Notes under the pieces: model-generated
Database searches by the model: none
Told to the model about the DNA's origin: nothing
What the model saw: the letters and a program-made list of their open reading frames with translations, nothing else
Position numbers and translations under genes: made by a program
Part shown: piece by piece, positions 1 through 8,199 of the stretch
Numbering within the stretch: the first letter of the stretch is position 1
Layout: each line of letters begins with the position of its first letter
Assembly: GCA_002698785.1 (NCBI GenBank)
Contig: PAAG01000002.1
Location: 86,601 to 146,098 of the forward strand
Length of the DNA: 59,498 nucleotides
Direction of reading: 5' to 3'
Source of the DNA: Verrucomicrobiales bacterium
GTDB lineage: Bacteria > Verrucomicrobiota > Verrucomicrobiia > Verrucomicrobiales > DEV007

Positions 1-693
1 TAGATAGGCATCGCTCTGGAACACGCGAATCTTCCGCATCTTCTCCGGACTGATCCGGCTGGCAGTAATGTTGGCCACGCAACCGTTCTCAAATCGAAGT
101 CTGGCATTGGCAATATCTTCTCGTCGCGTCAAAACAGGCACACCGACAGCATCGACAGACTGGAGCGGCGAATTCACGAGGTGTAGAACGATCTCAAGAT
201 CGTGAATCATCAGGTCCAGAACAACTCCGATATCAAGGCTGCGCTTCGGAAATGGGGAAAGCCGGTGACACTCGATGAATTTCGGGGCATCCAATTGCTC
301 CTCAAGACGGCTCATCACAGGGTTGAAACGCTCGATGTGTCCCACTTGCAGCACAAGGCCCTTCTCCTGGGCCAGATCGATCATAGCCTTGGCATCATCG
401 ACAGAATCGGAAATCGGCTTTTCAACGAGGACATGCTTCCCGGCATTCAACAAGAGAGTGCCGATCTCACGGTGCGTTACCGTAGGAGTAGAAACGGAAG
501 CCGCATCGACGCGTTCGACGAATTCTTCCAGCGTAGTCGCGACATCTGTTCCGAACTCATCGGCGATGGATTTCGCCTGCTCAGCGTTGGCATCGTAAAT
601 GCATTCAAGGTTCGCCGACTCCAGCTCCGAATAGATTCGCGCATGGTTTCGACCGATCGCTCCGACTCCGACAACACCGACTTTTAGGCTCAT
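1..693 (-). CDS. Gfo/Idh/MocA-family oxidoreductase, 3' end outside window (possible UDP-GlcNAc 3-dehydrogenase)
   Basis: Reading the minus strand from the ATG at 691-693 gives 231 uninterrupted residues running off the left edge, so the C-terminus is missing. The N-terminus is a Rossmann NAD(P)-binding fold (VGVVGVGAIGRNHA, residues 5-18). The Gfo/Idh signature VEKPI sits near residue 100 and is followed by QVGHIERFNP near 125-134. The segment LDLMIHDLEIVLHLV carries the expected Asp/His pair. It lies 76 bp downstream of lpxI on the same strand. The GHIERFNP motif and the lipid A context fit the GnnA type (UDP-GlcNAc 3-dehydrogenase, which with the aminotransferase GnnB makes the diamino sugar of some lipid A). 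That role is inferred; other sugar oxidoreductases are possible. Confidence 0.85.
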   Translation of the reverse strand, partial: MSLKVGVVGVGAIGRNHARIYSELESANLECIYDANAEQAKSIADEFGTDVATTLEEFVERVDAASVSTPTVTHREIGTLLLNAGKHVLVEKPISDSVDDAKAMIDLAQEKGLVLQVGHIERFNPVMSRLEEQLDAPKFIECHRLSPFPKRSLDIGVVLDLMIHDLEIVLHLVNSPLQSVDAVGVPVLTRREDIANARLRFENGCVANITASRISPEKMRKIRVFQSDAYL

Positions 694-769
694 GGCCTCA
701 TGCTATGGCAGTTCCCGGGCGATTCGGCAACCCCGGATCTTGTGCCAGAACCGCATTTTCTGCTGGAAA

Positions 770-1591
770 TCAGCTTCTCGCGGCAATCGAGACCTTCTTT
801 TCCCCACAAAGCCGCTCCACTTCCTCTTTGCCAAGGAGCAACGTGCATCCCGCCTCTACAATGATCGCATTCACTCCTGAGGCCGCTGCAGTTTCTATCG
901 TAGCAGGCCCGACGACGGGAACGTCGAAGCGGAAATCCTGATTGGGCTTGGAAACTTTCACCATCATCGCCTCTCCTTTCCCGAGACCACCACCCCGCTT
1001 GATCGCTTCGTTTGTTCCTTCAAATGCCTCCACGGCGAGAACAGTGCCCTTTTTCACAACCACGGTCTGTCCTATGTCGAGACGACTCACTTCTTTCGCG
1101 ATGCGGAAGCCATACTCGGCGTCAGACTCCTGCCGTTCACTGAGCGCTGGTCCACAGACATGTCCTGCGGCAGGCAGCAAATCATCGAGAAAAGTAGTCG
1201 CAGAGATCAGAGTAATCCCATCGATCTCCATCTCATCCGCTATCGCACCGAAGAGCGTCTCAGCGTTCCTCTCCTTTACTTTGGAGAGCATCTTCAGAGT
1301 CCTCAGGTCAGGGCGCAGATCGAAGAGATTCTTGGGTGCGATCTGCCCAACCATCACAGCTCGGGTCACATTGTGAGCCTTGAAAAATTTGATCATCTTT
1401 CCCAGCTGACCAACACGGATCCAGTCGATTTCATCCACGAGATCCTTCAAATGAGGTTCGGTCTCATTTTTGAAAGCCGCCGCCACCAGCGACGAGACGC
1501 CAGCCGATCGGGCCGCTTTTGCAAAGGTCTCCGGATAAATACCATTTCCGGCAATAATGCCGATCGTGTCAGGGATTTCAGATTCAGTCAT
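770..1591 (-). CDS. lpxI: UDP-2,3-diacylglucosamine pyrophosphatase LpxI
   Basis: A 273-residue protein of the LpxI (DUF1009) family, which hydrolyses UDP-2,3-diacylglucosamine to lipid X and UMP in lipid A synthesis; it replaces LpxH in many bacteria. The N-terminal domain begins TIGIIAGNGIYPETFAKAA. The C-terminal domain carries the family core VVVKKGTVLAVEAFEGTNEAI and ends with LLGKEEVERLCGEKKVSIAA. The open frame extends 30 codons upstream to a GTG, but that extension overlaps the preceding gene and is Arg/Cys-rich, so the ATG at 1589-1591 is chosen. The gap to the upstream transporter stop is 8 bp, so the two are cotranscribed. It is a peripheral cytoplasmic enzyme. Confidence 0.93.
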   Translation of the reverse strand: MTESEIPDTIGIIAGNGIYPETFAKAARSAGVSSLVAAAFKNETEPHLKDLVDEIDWIRVGQLGKMIKFFKAHNVTRAVMVGQIAPKNLFDLRPDLRTLKMLSKVKERNAETLFGAIADEMEIDGITLISATTFLDDLLPAAGHVCGPALSERQESDAEYGFRIAKEVSRLDIGQTVVVKKGTVLAVEAFEGTNEAIKRGGGLGKGEAMMVKVSKPNQDFRFDVPVVGPATIETAAASGVNAIIVEAGCTLLLGKEEVERLCGEKKVSIAARS

Positions 1592-1599
1592 GGGTCCAA

Positions 1600-2532
1600 T
1601 CAGGTCGCGCCATTCTGGGCTCGATCGATAACAGCAATCACTATCGCGGTTGTCAGGATGACAGTGCCGAAGACGCGCCACCAGAAGGCTCGTCCCGACT
1701 CACGGTGCTCACTATTTCCCAAAATGGGGCCGAGAACAACCACCAGCACGATCACCCACAAACCGCGAGACGCATACACCACGTTGATACCTGTGGCATC
1801 TCGAAAAAGGCTCAGGCTCATACCCATTGCAATCGCTTGAAGACCAATCAAAAAGCCACCCCACCAAGCCCACTTTCGCAAGAGAGGGGGCAATACCAAT
1901 GAGGTCTGTCTTCTGAACGCCAGTAGAGTAATCGACAACAAAGCCACGGTAATGGAACCAATCGCGAGGAATGTCGGCGCTCCAAAATCGGCAGACCACC
2001 AACTGACAAGAACGTCGCAAATACCAAAGAGAGCGGCACTTGATAAGGTGAGTGACACCGTCAGAACCAGGTGAGAGCCCCCTTTCAAATCCCCCAGCCC
2101 CATCACAAAGATCCCAACAGCAGTCATTACCGCAGCAACCCAGAGAGCAGTACTGGGAACCTGACCTGTCAGGACCACCAACCCGATAGCGACCCAGACA
2201 ACCTTTGTCCCCATGATCGGAGTGACCAGAGACACATCGCCTCGTTTGATGCCCTCGAAAGTCAGCCAGTTTCCCAGGAAAAATACGATCCCCATCACGA
2301 TCGGTTTCCAGATCAGCAGCCATTCAATTTCCTTCTGTTCAAAGAACAACAAAGGCAGAAACACCAACCCGACGAACAGGTTGGTGATGTGAAACGACTG
2401 ATCCATCGTGACCCCGAGGGCTAGACCTCGCTTGATCACAATAGAACCGAGAGCGTAAACAATTGCCGCAGCGAGCGGCAGAAGGAGGTAGACCGGCACG
2501 GGCCACTTTCGCGAATCCGTGCCGTTCGTCAA
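1600..2532 (-). CDS. DMT-superfamily (EamA-like) membrane transporter
   Basis: A 310-residue polytopic membrane protein with about ten hydrophobic helices in two halves, as in the drug/metabolite transporter superfamily. The first half (VYALGSIVIKRGLALG ... GDVSLVTPIMGTKVVWVAIG) and the second half (AALFGICDVLVSWW ... TGINVVYASRGLWVIVLVV) each show EamA-like ends. The substrate cannot be read from the sequence. The frame opens with TTG at 2532, 4 bp after the stop of the GntP-type gene, with TAAGG upstream serving as both stop codon and Shine-Dalgarno; an alternative GTG lies at 2499. The tight spacing with both neighbours makes it the middle gene of an operon. Confidence 0.8.
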   Translation of the reverse strand: MTNGTDSRKWPVPVYLLLPLAAAIVYALGSIVIKRGLALGVTMDQSFHITNLFVGLVFLPLLFFEQKEIEWLLIWKPIVMGIVFFLGNWLTFEGIKRGDVSLVTPIMGTKVVWVAIGLVVLTGQVPSTALWVAAVMTAVGIFVMGLGDLKGGSHLVLTVSLTLSSAALFGICDVLVSWWSADFGAPTFLAIGSITVALLSITLLAFRRQTSLVLPPLLRKWAWWGGFLIGLQAIAMGMSLSLFRDATGINVVYASRGLWVIVLVVVLGPILGNSEHRESGRAFWWRVFGTVILTTAIVIAVIDRAQNGAT

Positions 2533-2536
2533 AACC

Positions 2537-4195
2537 TTAAGCGAGAGGCAATACGAGCGAGAGGACTATGCTCATGACGAAAGCAGTGATCCCGAGAACA
2601 CAGAGCAGCGGGGTCCATGACTTGAGCGATTCCGCTTCGGTGAGGCCACCCATTTTGGAAAAGATCCAGAATCCACTATCGTTCATCCAGGATCCGACCA
2701 AACCGCCACCGCCAATGGCAGTCGCAAGGTAAACTGGGTGAAAACTGAGGGTCATTCCATCCGTCATGGCAGCGATCATTCCCGAAGCCGTAATTACAGC
2801 AACAGTGGTCGACCCCTGGGCAATCTTGAGAAGCGACGAAATCCCAAAGGCAAGAATAAGCAATCCAACACCAGCGCCCTCTGTGGAAGTCGGGAACATG
2901 CCCTCAATCGCAGGCCCGATTTTCGCAGCACCAAGCATCGCACCAAAGGCGCCTCCCGCTGCGGTGATCAAAATGATCAATCCGCCGCTCATCAGGGAGT
3001 GCTCCAGCATTCCCGAGAATTCCTTCTTATTCGGACGACACTGTCTCACATAGAGGAGAACCGCGATTATCGCTGATAGGAGCAGTGCGAAATTCGCGTC
3101 TCCATAAACTTTGCTGATATTGGCAGCCTTCCGCTTCGGTGTCTCCCAGGTGTGTTCTTCGAGAACACCCGCAGGAAGGGCTCCTTCGATAGCGTCTCGG
3201 TTCACGTGCTCGACGATGGCGAGATTTGCCCGTGAAAGGTTCTTTCCTGTTTCAAAAGCCTCCCGACTGGTAAGGCTGGAATTCAATGCGGCCGCAACCG
3301 TCTCTGGAGTGGCATCCGCTTTGGGAGGCAGAACTTTTTTGATCACGGAAAGCGGTGCATCTTCCGCCTCCCCGACAGCTGCATACAATCCATCGATATT
3401 CTGCACCTGTGCCGGCTGAACCTGTGCAGCCCTCTCTCCATTCGCTCTTGTTTCCAGCGCAGTATTGGCACCAATCAAAGCAACTGGGAGAAGAATCGGA
3501 AGCAGTGATACAAACAGTCCCGGCAGAGATTTCGAGTCAGAGGAGGTCTCCTCTTCCTGATCGCCAGCGAGCGGACGCATCTCAATAGGCATACGCTTAT
3601 TCAGCCAAGACGCGAAAAGGAGGCCCACCGCAGCAGCGGGAAGGCCTACCAGAGCACCCACGCCTATCATGTATCCCAGATCGACACCCAATTGCTGTGC
3701 CATCAACAAGGGCCCGGGAGTTGGCGGCACGAGAGAGTGGGTAACCGCCGCACCTGCGGTGATCGACAAAACGTAGAGCAGATAATTCTTCTTCGTACTG
3801 CGAAAGAGAGACCTCGCCAGCGGAACAAGGAGATAGAAAACCGTATCAAAGAAAACGGGGATAGAGAGAACAAAGCCACTTCCCGATAGAGCTAACGGTG
3901 ATCTTTTCTCCCCCAGACATTTCACAAACGTCTGCACGATCCGGTCTGCTGCGCCGCTATCCATCAGGCATTTACCAATGACCGCAGCGAGCGCAATCAC
4001 AATCCCGATGCCACCAGCCGTTCCGCCAAATGCCGACGCAACGCGAGAGACCTTGTCAGCGATTTCACCAGGAGCCATGAAACTGACCACCAGAGCTGCA
4101 GTGATCAGGGCAATGAATGCATTGATCCTCAGGCCAATGATCATCCCGATGACCACTGCCACACCTACCAAAAGAATAAAGAAAGGGTTATCCAT
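2537..4195 (-). CDS. GntP-family gluconate/organic-acid:H+ symporter with large internal insertion
   Basis: A GntP/GntT-family permease that would import gluconate or a related sugar acid or hydroxy acid with protons. Family landmarks are [16 protein letters not shown] (residues 22-37), [25 protein letters not shown] (62-86), [16 protein letters not shown] (111-126), [14 protein letters not shown] (153-166) and the C-terminal [25 protein letters not shown] part. The protein is 552 residues, against about 440 usually. The excess is a hydrophilic insert at about 248-363, between two membrane helices. The frame can start at TTG 4234, but ATG 4195 places the first helix at the N-terminus as in GntT. 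The upstream neighbour is an E1-alpha dehydrogenase gene. Confidence 0.88.
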   Translation of the reverse strand: MDNPFFILLVGVAVVIGMIIGLRINAFIALITAALVVSFMAPGEIADKVSRVASAFGGTAGGIGIVIALAAVIGKCLMDSGAADRIVQTFVKCLGEKRSPLALSGSGFVLSIPVFFDTVFYLLVPLARSLFRSTKKNYLLYVLSITAGAAVTHSLVPPTPGPLLMAQQLGVDLGYMIGVGALVGLPAAAVGLLFASWLNKRMPIEMRPLAGDQEEETSSDSKSLPGLFVSLLPILLPVALIGANTALETRANGERAAQVQPAQVQNIDGLYAAVGEAEDAPLSVIKKVLPPKADATPETVAAALNSSLTSREAFETGKNLSRANLAIVEHVNRDAIEGALPAGVLEEHTWETPKRKAANISKVYGDANFALLLSAIIAVLLYVRQCRPNKKEFSGMLEHSLMSGGLIILITAAGGAFGAMLGAAKIGPAIEGMFPTSTEGAGVGLLILAFGISSLLKIAQGSTTVAVITASGMIAAMTDGMTLSFHPVYLATAIGGGGLVGSWMNDSGFWIFSKMGGLTEAESLKSWTPLLCVLGITAFVMSIVLSLVLPLA

Positions 4196-4259
4196 GAAAG
4201 GCGTGAGCCTGACAAGATTCTGGAGAAAACTCAACCCCGGATTTCCGTAGAAACCCCAG

Positions 4260-5309
4260 CTAGTGACTCGACTGGATACTTCCGTCGACTAAACGATCCT
4301 CAGACAGGCATCTCCAATCATCTTTCGCTGGATCTGGAGAGGGCTCAGACTGCGCCTGCGAGATACTTTCTTCAATTTCCTGCTGAATCGAACTTTCCAT
4401 CTCGGAAAGAGACGCTTCATCAGAAAGACCTTTTTCCAGGAGAGTCGCGCGAGCTACCACCATGCAGTCTCTCCCATACCGTGATTCCCTTGCTGACTGG
4501 GGCACATAGCTGGCGTCGTCGTGTTCGCCGTGCCCGGAAAGACGAAGGAGTTTCCCTACCACCAACTGCGGGCCATGTCCCGCCCGAGCCCGCTCTACCG
4601 CATTCTGAAATGTCGAGAGACATTCCAGCATATCTGTTCCATCGATCGAATAGCCTTCCACCCCATAACCAGCAGCTCGATCAGCAAGATCTTCGCAGGC
4701 AAACTGTCGATCAGTCGCAGTAGAATAGGCAAACTGATTGTCTGCTACACCAATCACCAGTGGGAGTTTCTCCACAGCCGCCTGGTTCAAACCTTCATGG
4801 AAGGCACCTGTTGATGTTGCACCATCCCCTGCTGCTGCACCGCCGACATATCCTGACTCGCCACGAAATCGTTTTGCCATCAGCATTCCGTTCACCACAG
4901 AGATACTCGCGCCCAAATGGCTGATCATCGCGGGCATTCCCTCCGCAGGCCGTCCCCTGTGGATATTTCCGTCTCGACCGCGCATAGGTCCGAGACTGGA
5001 GCCGAAATATGCCTGAGCCGCGTCGATTGTCGGCTCTCCAAATGCCATTCTTCCCGCTTGATCCCGGATTAACCCCGCAAATACATCGCCTTTCTGGCGA
5101 TCGAGTGCGAAGCCGAGTGCGCCACTGAAAGCTTCCTGTCCTCGGCCGAGATACACTCCACCTTTGATCTTCCCGGCTCGATACATGGCCGCGACCTTGT
5201 CCTCGAACAACCGGGCACGCAGCATCCAGCGGTAGAGTTCTACTACATCTTCAGAAGTAGCTACTGATTCTGTTTCTTCGGCAGACACTGTTTTTAAGGC
5301 GCTCTCCAT
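4260..5309 (-). CDS. Thiamine-diphosphate-dependent dehydrogenase E1 component, alpha subunit (orphan)
   Basis: A 349-residue E1-alpha of the 2-oxo acid (pyruvate, branched-chain or acetoin) dehydrogenase family, which decarboxylates a 2-oxo acid using thiamine diphosphate. The ThDP motif [17 protein letters not shown] starts at residue 161 and ends with N191 in [28 protein letters not shown] (131-148) and RDGNIHRG (112-119) are typical of E1-alpha. The beta subunit and E2, normally adjacent, are absent here; the downstream genes are a GntP symporter and a DMT transporter. The C-terminal 50 residues are acidic and Ser-rich. The substrate is unknown. The beta partner may be encoded elsewhere. 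The gene is divergent from proC across 110 bp. Confidence 0.88.
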   Translation of the reverse strand: MESALKTVSAEETESVATSEDVVELYRWMLRARLFEDKVAAMYRAGKIKGGVYLGRGQEAFSGALGFALDRQKGDVFAGLIRDQAGRMAFGEPTIDAAQAYFGSSLGPMRGRDGNIHRGRPAEGMPAMISHLGASISVVNGMLMAKRFRGESGYVGGAAAGDGATSTGAFHEGLNQAAVEKLPLVIGVADNQFAYSTATDRQFACEDLADRAAGYGVEGYSIDGTDMLECLSTFQNAVERARAGHGPQLVVGKLLRLSGHGEHDDASYVPQSARESRYGRDCMVVARATLLEKGLSDEASLSEMESSIQQEIEESISQAQSEPSPDPAKDDWRCLSEDRLVDGSIQSSH

Positions 5310-5419
5310 AAAGGAAATCGGAATTTCACACGAACATTATCACCCTAGCCACACTTTCTGATCTGAAAACCGGAAAATTCTCCCTGTTCGACCCGAGATT
5401 GTGCGCTAGAGGTGATCAC

Positions 5420-6217
5420 ATGAATCTGGGAGTTATTGGTTGCGGAAAAATGGGGCGTGCCTTGGTAGGCGGAATTCTCAGCGCAGGAATCTGCTCTCCC
5501 GACGACGTTCTTGTGTTCGATGCGTATGCTGAGGCCAGCGACTCGATGCAGAAAGAGCTGGGGGTAAATGTCGCTCAATCCAATTCTGAAGTCGTCGATG
5601 GCTCCGAAGTAGTGCTTCTTTGCGTAAAACCTCAGGGATTTATTGAGATGCTTGGCGAAATTGGAGACTCTTCCAGCCGTCTTCTCATTTCCATCGCCGC
5701 AGGCATTCGAATCGCTGCGATCGAGAAGGCAACAGAAGACAAACATCGGGTCATACGCGTTATGCCAAATACCCCTGCCCTCGTGGGTAAAGGTGCCTCA
5801 GCATATGCCCTCGGCAGTAGTGCGACACCAGAGGACGCAAAAATCGCCGATGCCCTGCTGGGTGCGGTTGGCTACGTCTGTCAGGTAGAGGAAAAAGATC
5901 TTGATGCCGTCACGGCAGTTAGCGGCAGCGGGCCTGCCTATGTTTTCCTGATGATCGAGGCAATGGTCGCAGCGGGAATCCAACAAGGCCTATCCCCTGA
6001 AATAGCACATAACCTCGCAGTTCAGACAGTTTCAGGCGCCGCAGAGCTTGTGATCGAAACAGGAGATGCACCCGCCCAGCTAAGAGAAAACGTAACAAGT
6101 CCCAACGGAACCACCTTTGCCGCGCTCCAGTCATTCCGTGCTAACGACTTCGAAAGAGTCGTGGGAGATGCCGTGACTGCCGCAGCTGATCGCTCCAGGG
6201 AGCTAGGCAAAGGATAA
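5420..6217 (+). CDS. proC: Pyrroline-5-carboxylate reductase
   Basis: A 265-residue ProC, the last step of proline synthesis (1-pyrroline-5-carboxylate + NAD(P)H to L-proline) in the cytoplasm. The N-terminal Rossmann motif is LGVIGCGKMGRALVGG (residues 3-18). VLLCVKPQ, VIRVMPNTPALVGKGA and the dimerisation region SGSGPAYVFLMIEAM follow, and the C-terminal family signature is RENVTSPNGTTFAAL. The frame is open from TTG 5399, but ATG 5420 is chosen because AGAGGTG lies 7 bases upstream as a good Shine-Dalgarno and the Rossmann fold then starts at residue 3. It appears to be a stand-alone gene divergent from the E1-alpha operon. Confidence 0.96.
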   Translation: MNLGVIGCGKMGRALVGGILSAGICSPDDVLVFDAYAEASDSMQKELGVNVAQSNSEVVDGSEVVLLCVKPQGFIEMLGEIGDSSSRLLISIAAGIRIAAIEKATEDKHRVIRVMPNTPALVGKGASAYALGSSATPEDAKIADALLGAVGYVCQVEEKDLDAVTAVSGSGPAYVFLMIEAMVAAGIQQGLSPEIAHNLAVQTVSGAAELVIETGDAPAQLRENVTSPNGTTFAALQSFRANDFERVVGDAVTAAADRSRELGKG

Positions 6218-6279
6218 CCGAGTGGCGGATTCTTTACTTTACCTTACCTCGGTAACACCCGACGAATGCTTTGATTGTG

Positions 6280-7710
6280 ATGACAGATATAAAAGAGTTG
6301 TATGAGAAAAAGGGCCAGGGCCATGTCTTTGCCTTCTTCGATGAACTGAATGAAGAAGAACAGAAAAGTCTGCTGAAACAGGCTGCGGACATCGATCTCG
6401 ACGAAGTCGCAGGATTAGTCTCTTCACTGGTAAAGAATTCGGGAGGATCAAAGAACGAGACGATTGCAGATGAATTGGCACCTGCAGACTACATTCCTCT
6501 TCCAGACTCCGAGACAGGAGTTGCCGATCTCTGGGAAAAAGCCCGGGCCGAAGGAGAAAAAGCCCTCCGATCAGGTCGCGTCGCTGCCTTCACGGTAGCT
6601 GGTGGCCAGGGAACTCGCCTCGGATACGATGGGCCGAAAGGAACCTACGGAGTAAGCCCGGTCTTGAAGAGTTCACTCTTTCAGATCTTCGCCGAAAAAA
6701 TTCTCGCTGCGAGCCGGATCTACGGCAAAGCCATCCATTGGTATTTGATGACATCGATCATCAACAATGAAGAAACGGTAAAATTCTTCGAGGAGAACGA
6801 GTACTTTGGTCTGCACAAAGAACGAGTCCACTTCTTCACCCAGGGACTAATGCCTGCCGTTGATGATGATGGGAAGATCCTTCTGGCCGATAAAGCCAAT
6901 ATCGCCCTGAGTCCGGATGGACATGGTGGAGCATTGCGTGCGCTCGTTCGCTCAGGCTCCATTCGCCAGATGGAAGCTGATGGAATCGATACGATCAGTT
7001 ACTTCCAGGTCGACAATCCATTGGTTCGCTGCATCGATCCCGAATTCATCGGATTCCATCTACTTCGTGATTCGGAGCTTTCCAGCAAGACCGTGCCCAA
7101 AGCCTATCCGGAAGAGAAAGTGGGCGTTTTCTGCGAACAAAACGGAAAGGCCGTCGTTGTAGAGTACAGCGACCTCCCAGAACGTCTCGCTTCCGAACTC
7201 GACGAAAACGGAGAAATCAAATTCCGCGCCGGCAGCATCGCAATTCACGTGTTTGCCCGTGACTTCATCAAGAAGTTGGGCGCAGGTCAGAGTGAAGATG
7301 CGCAGTTGCCTTTCCATCTCGCGAACAAGAAGGTGGCGCATATCACTCCGGATGGAGAGGTTCACGAACCGACCGAACCGAACGCCTATAAGTTCGAAAT
7401 GTTCGTCTTCGATTCCCTGCCTTTTGCACAGAATCCGGTGATTATCGAGACCGCTCGAGCTGATGACTTTTCCCCCGTTAAAAACGCAGAGGGAGTCGAT
7501 TCGCCCAAGACGAGCCGTGAAGATCAGCTTCGACAATTTGCTCGATGGGTGAAAGCGGCTGGCGTTGAGATTGAGACTGACGACACAGGATTACCACCGT
7601 TTACTTTCGAGATTTCACCGTTGTTCGCCGATACCGAAGAACGCTTTGTTGAGAAGTGGAACGCGCTTACGGAGAAACCTGAGTTGACCGAAGGCTTGGT
7701 GCTGGTATAA
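6280..7710 (+). CDS. UDPGP-family (UAP1-like) UDP-sugar pyrophosphorylase
   Basis: A 476-residue nucleotidyltransferase of the eukaryotic-type UDPGP family (UDP-GlcNAc or UDP-glucose pyrophosphorylase), which couples UTP with a hexose-1-phosphate. The nucleotide-binding loop VAGGQGTRLGYDGPKG lies at residues 106-121. Also present are WYLMTSIINNEETVKFF, a QG(x)MPA segment, SPDGHGGALRAL and FQVDNPLVRCIDPEFIGFH, which are hallmarks of the UAP1 fold. The ATG at 6280 is used; TTG 6271 and GTG 6277 lie just upstream in frame. It follows proC by 62 bp and precedes the ridA-like gene by 17 bp. Whether GlcNAc-1-P or Glc-1-P is the substrate cannot be decided from sequence alone. Confidence 0.87.
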   Translation: MTDIKELYEKKGQGHVFAFFDELNEEEQKSLLKQAADIDLDEVAGLVSSLVKNSGGSKNETIADELAPADYIPLPDSETGVADLWEKARAEGEKALRSGRVAAFTVAGGQGTRLGYDGPKGTYGVSPVLKSSLFQIFAEKILAASRIYGKAIHWYLMTSIINNEETVKFFEENEYFGLHKERVHFFTQGLMPAVDDDGKILLADKANIALSPDGHGGALRALVRSGSIRQMEADGIDTISYFQVDNPLVRCIDPEFIGFHLLRDSELSSKTVPKAYPEEKVGVFCEQNGKAVVVEYSDLPERLASELDENGEIKFRAGSIAIHVFARDFIKKLGAGQSEDAQLPFHLANKKVAHITPDGEVHEPTEPNAYKFEMFVFDSLPFAQNPVIIETARADDFSPVKNAEGVDSPKTSREDQLRQFARWVKAAGVEIETDDTGLPPFTFEISPLFADTEERFVEKWNALTEKPELTEGLVLV

Positions 7711-7727
7711 GGCAATTCCAACTGAAT

Positions 7728-8192
7728 ATGAGCGCCGAAGCCAAACTCGAAGAACTCGGAATCAAACTCCCCCCACCTCCACAACAGCTGGGGATCTACA
7801 AGCTATTCGTTCAGACGGGAAACCTTGCTTACCTTTCTGGACACGGTCCTTTCCTTGATGACGGAAGCCTGATGAAGGGTCGTCTTGGAGAAGACCTCTC
7901 ACTTGAGGAAGGTCAAAACGTGGCACGCCAAGTTGGACTCAACCTCCTCGCCACACTAAAAAACGAACTGGGCTCGCTCGACCGAGTGTCAAGACTGGTA
8001 AAGACTTTGGCCCTTGTAAATTGCACCGACGACTTCTACGACCACCCTGCTGTGGTGAATGGCTATTCGCAGCTCTTCGCAGATGTTTTCGGCGACGACG
8101 CTGGAGTCGGAGCACGAAGTGCCATGGGAACGAACTCGCTCCCGGGAAACATCCCGGTCGAGATCGAGATCATTGTTGAAATCAAAGACTGA
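7728..8192 (+). CDS. RidA/YjgF-family protein (enamine/imine deaminase-like)
   Basis: A 154-residue member of the RidA (YjgF/YER057c/UK114) family; active members hydrolyse reactive 2-aminoacrylate-type enamines released by PLP enzymes. Visible features are LAYLSGHGPF near residue 33, LLATLKNELGSLDRVSRLVKTLALVNC near 73-99, and the C-terminal ARSAMGTNSLPGNIPVEIEIIVEIKD. It is of the longer, YjgH/RutC-like subtype rather than the 125-residue core form. It stops 7 bp before the ATG of a PLP-fold D-amino acid enzyme, an association that makes functional sense because D-serine dehydratases release aminoacrylate. Confidence 0.88.
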   Translation: MSAEAKLEELGIKLPPPPQQLGIYKLFVQTGNLAYLSGHGPFLDDGSLMKGRLGEDLSLEEGQNVARQVGLNLLATLKNELGSLDRVSRLVKTLALVNCTDDFYDHPAVVNGYSQLFADVFGDDAGVGARSAMGTNSLPGNIPVEIEIIVEIKD

Positions 8193-8199
8193 TTCTTCG

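Noticed and set aside
770-1681. Longer LpxI starting from GTG 1681
   Set aside because: The extra 30 residues overlap the upstream transporter gene and do not resemble LpxI N-termini, which begin at the GIIAGNG motif.
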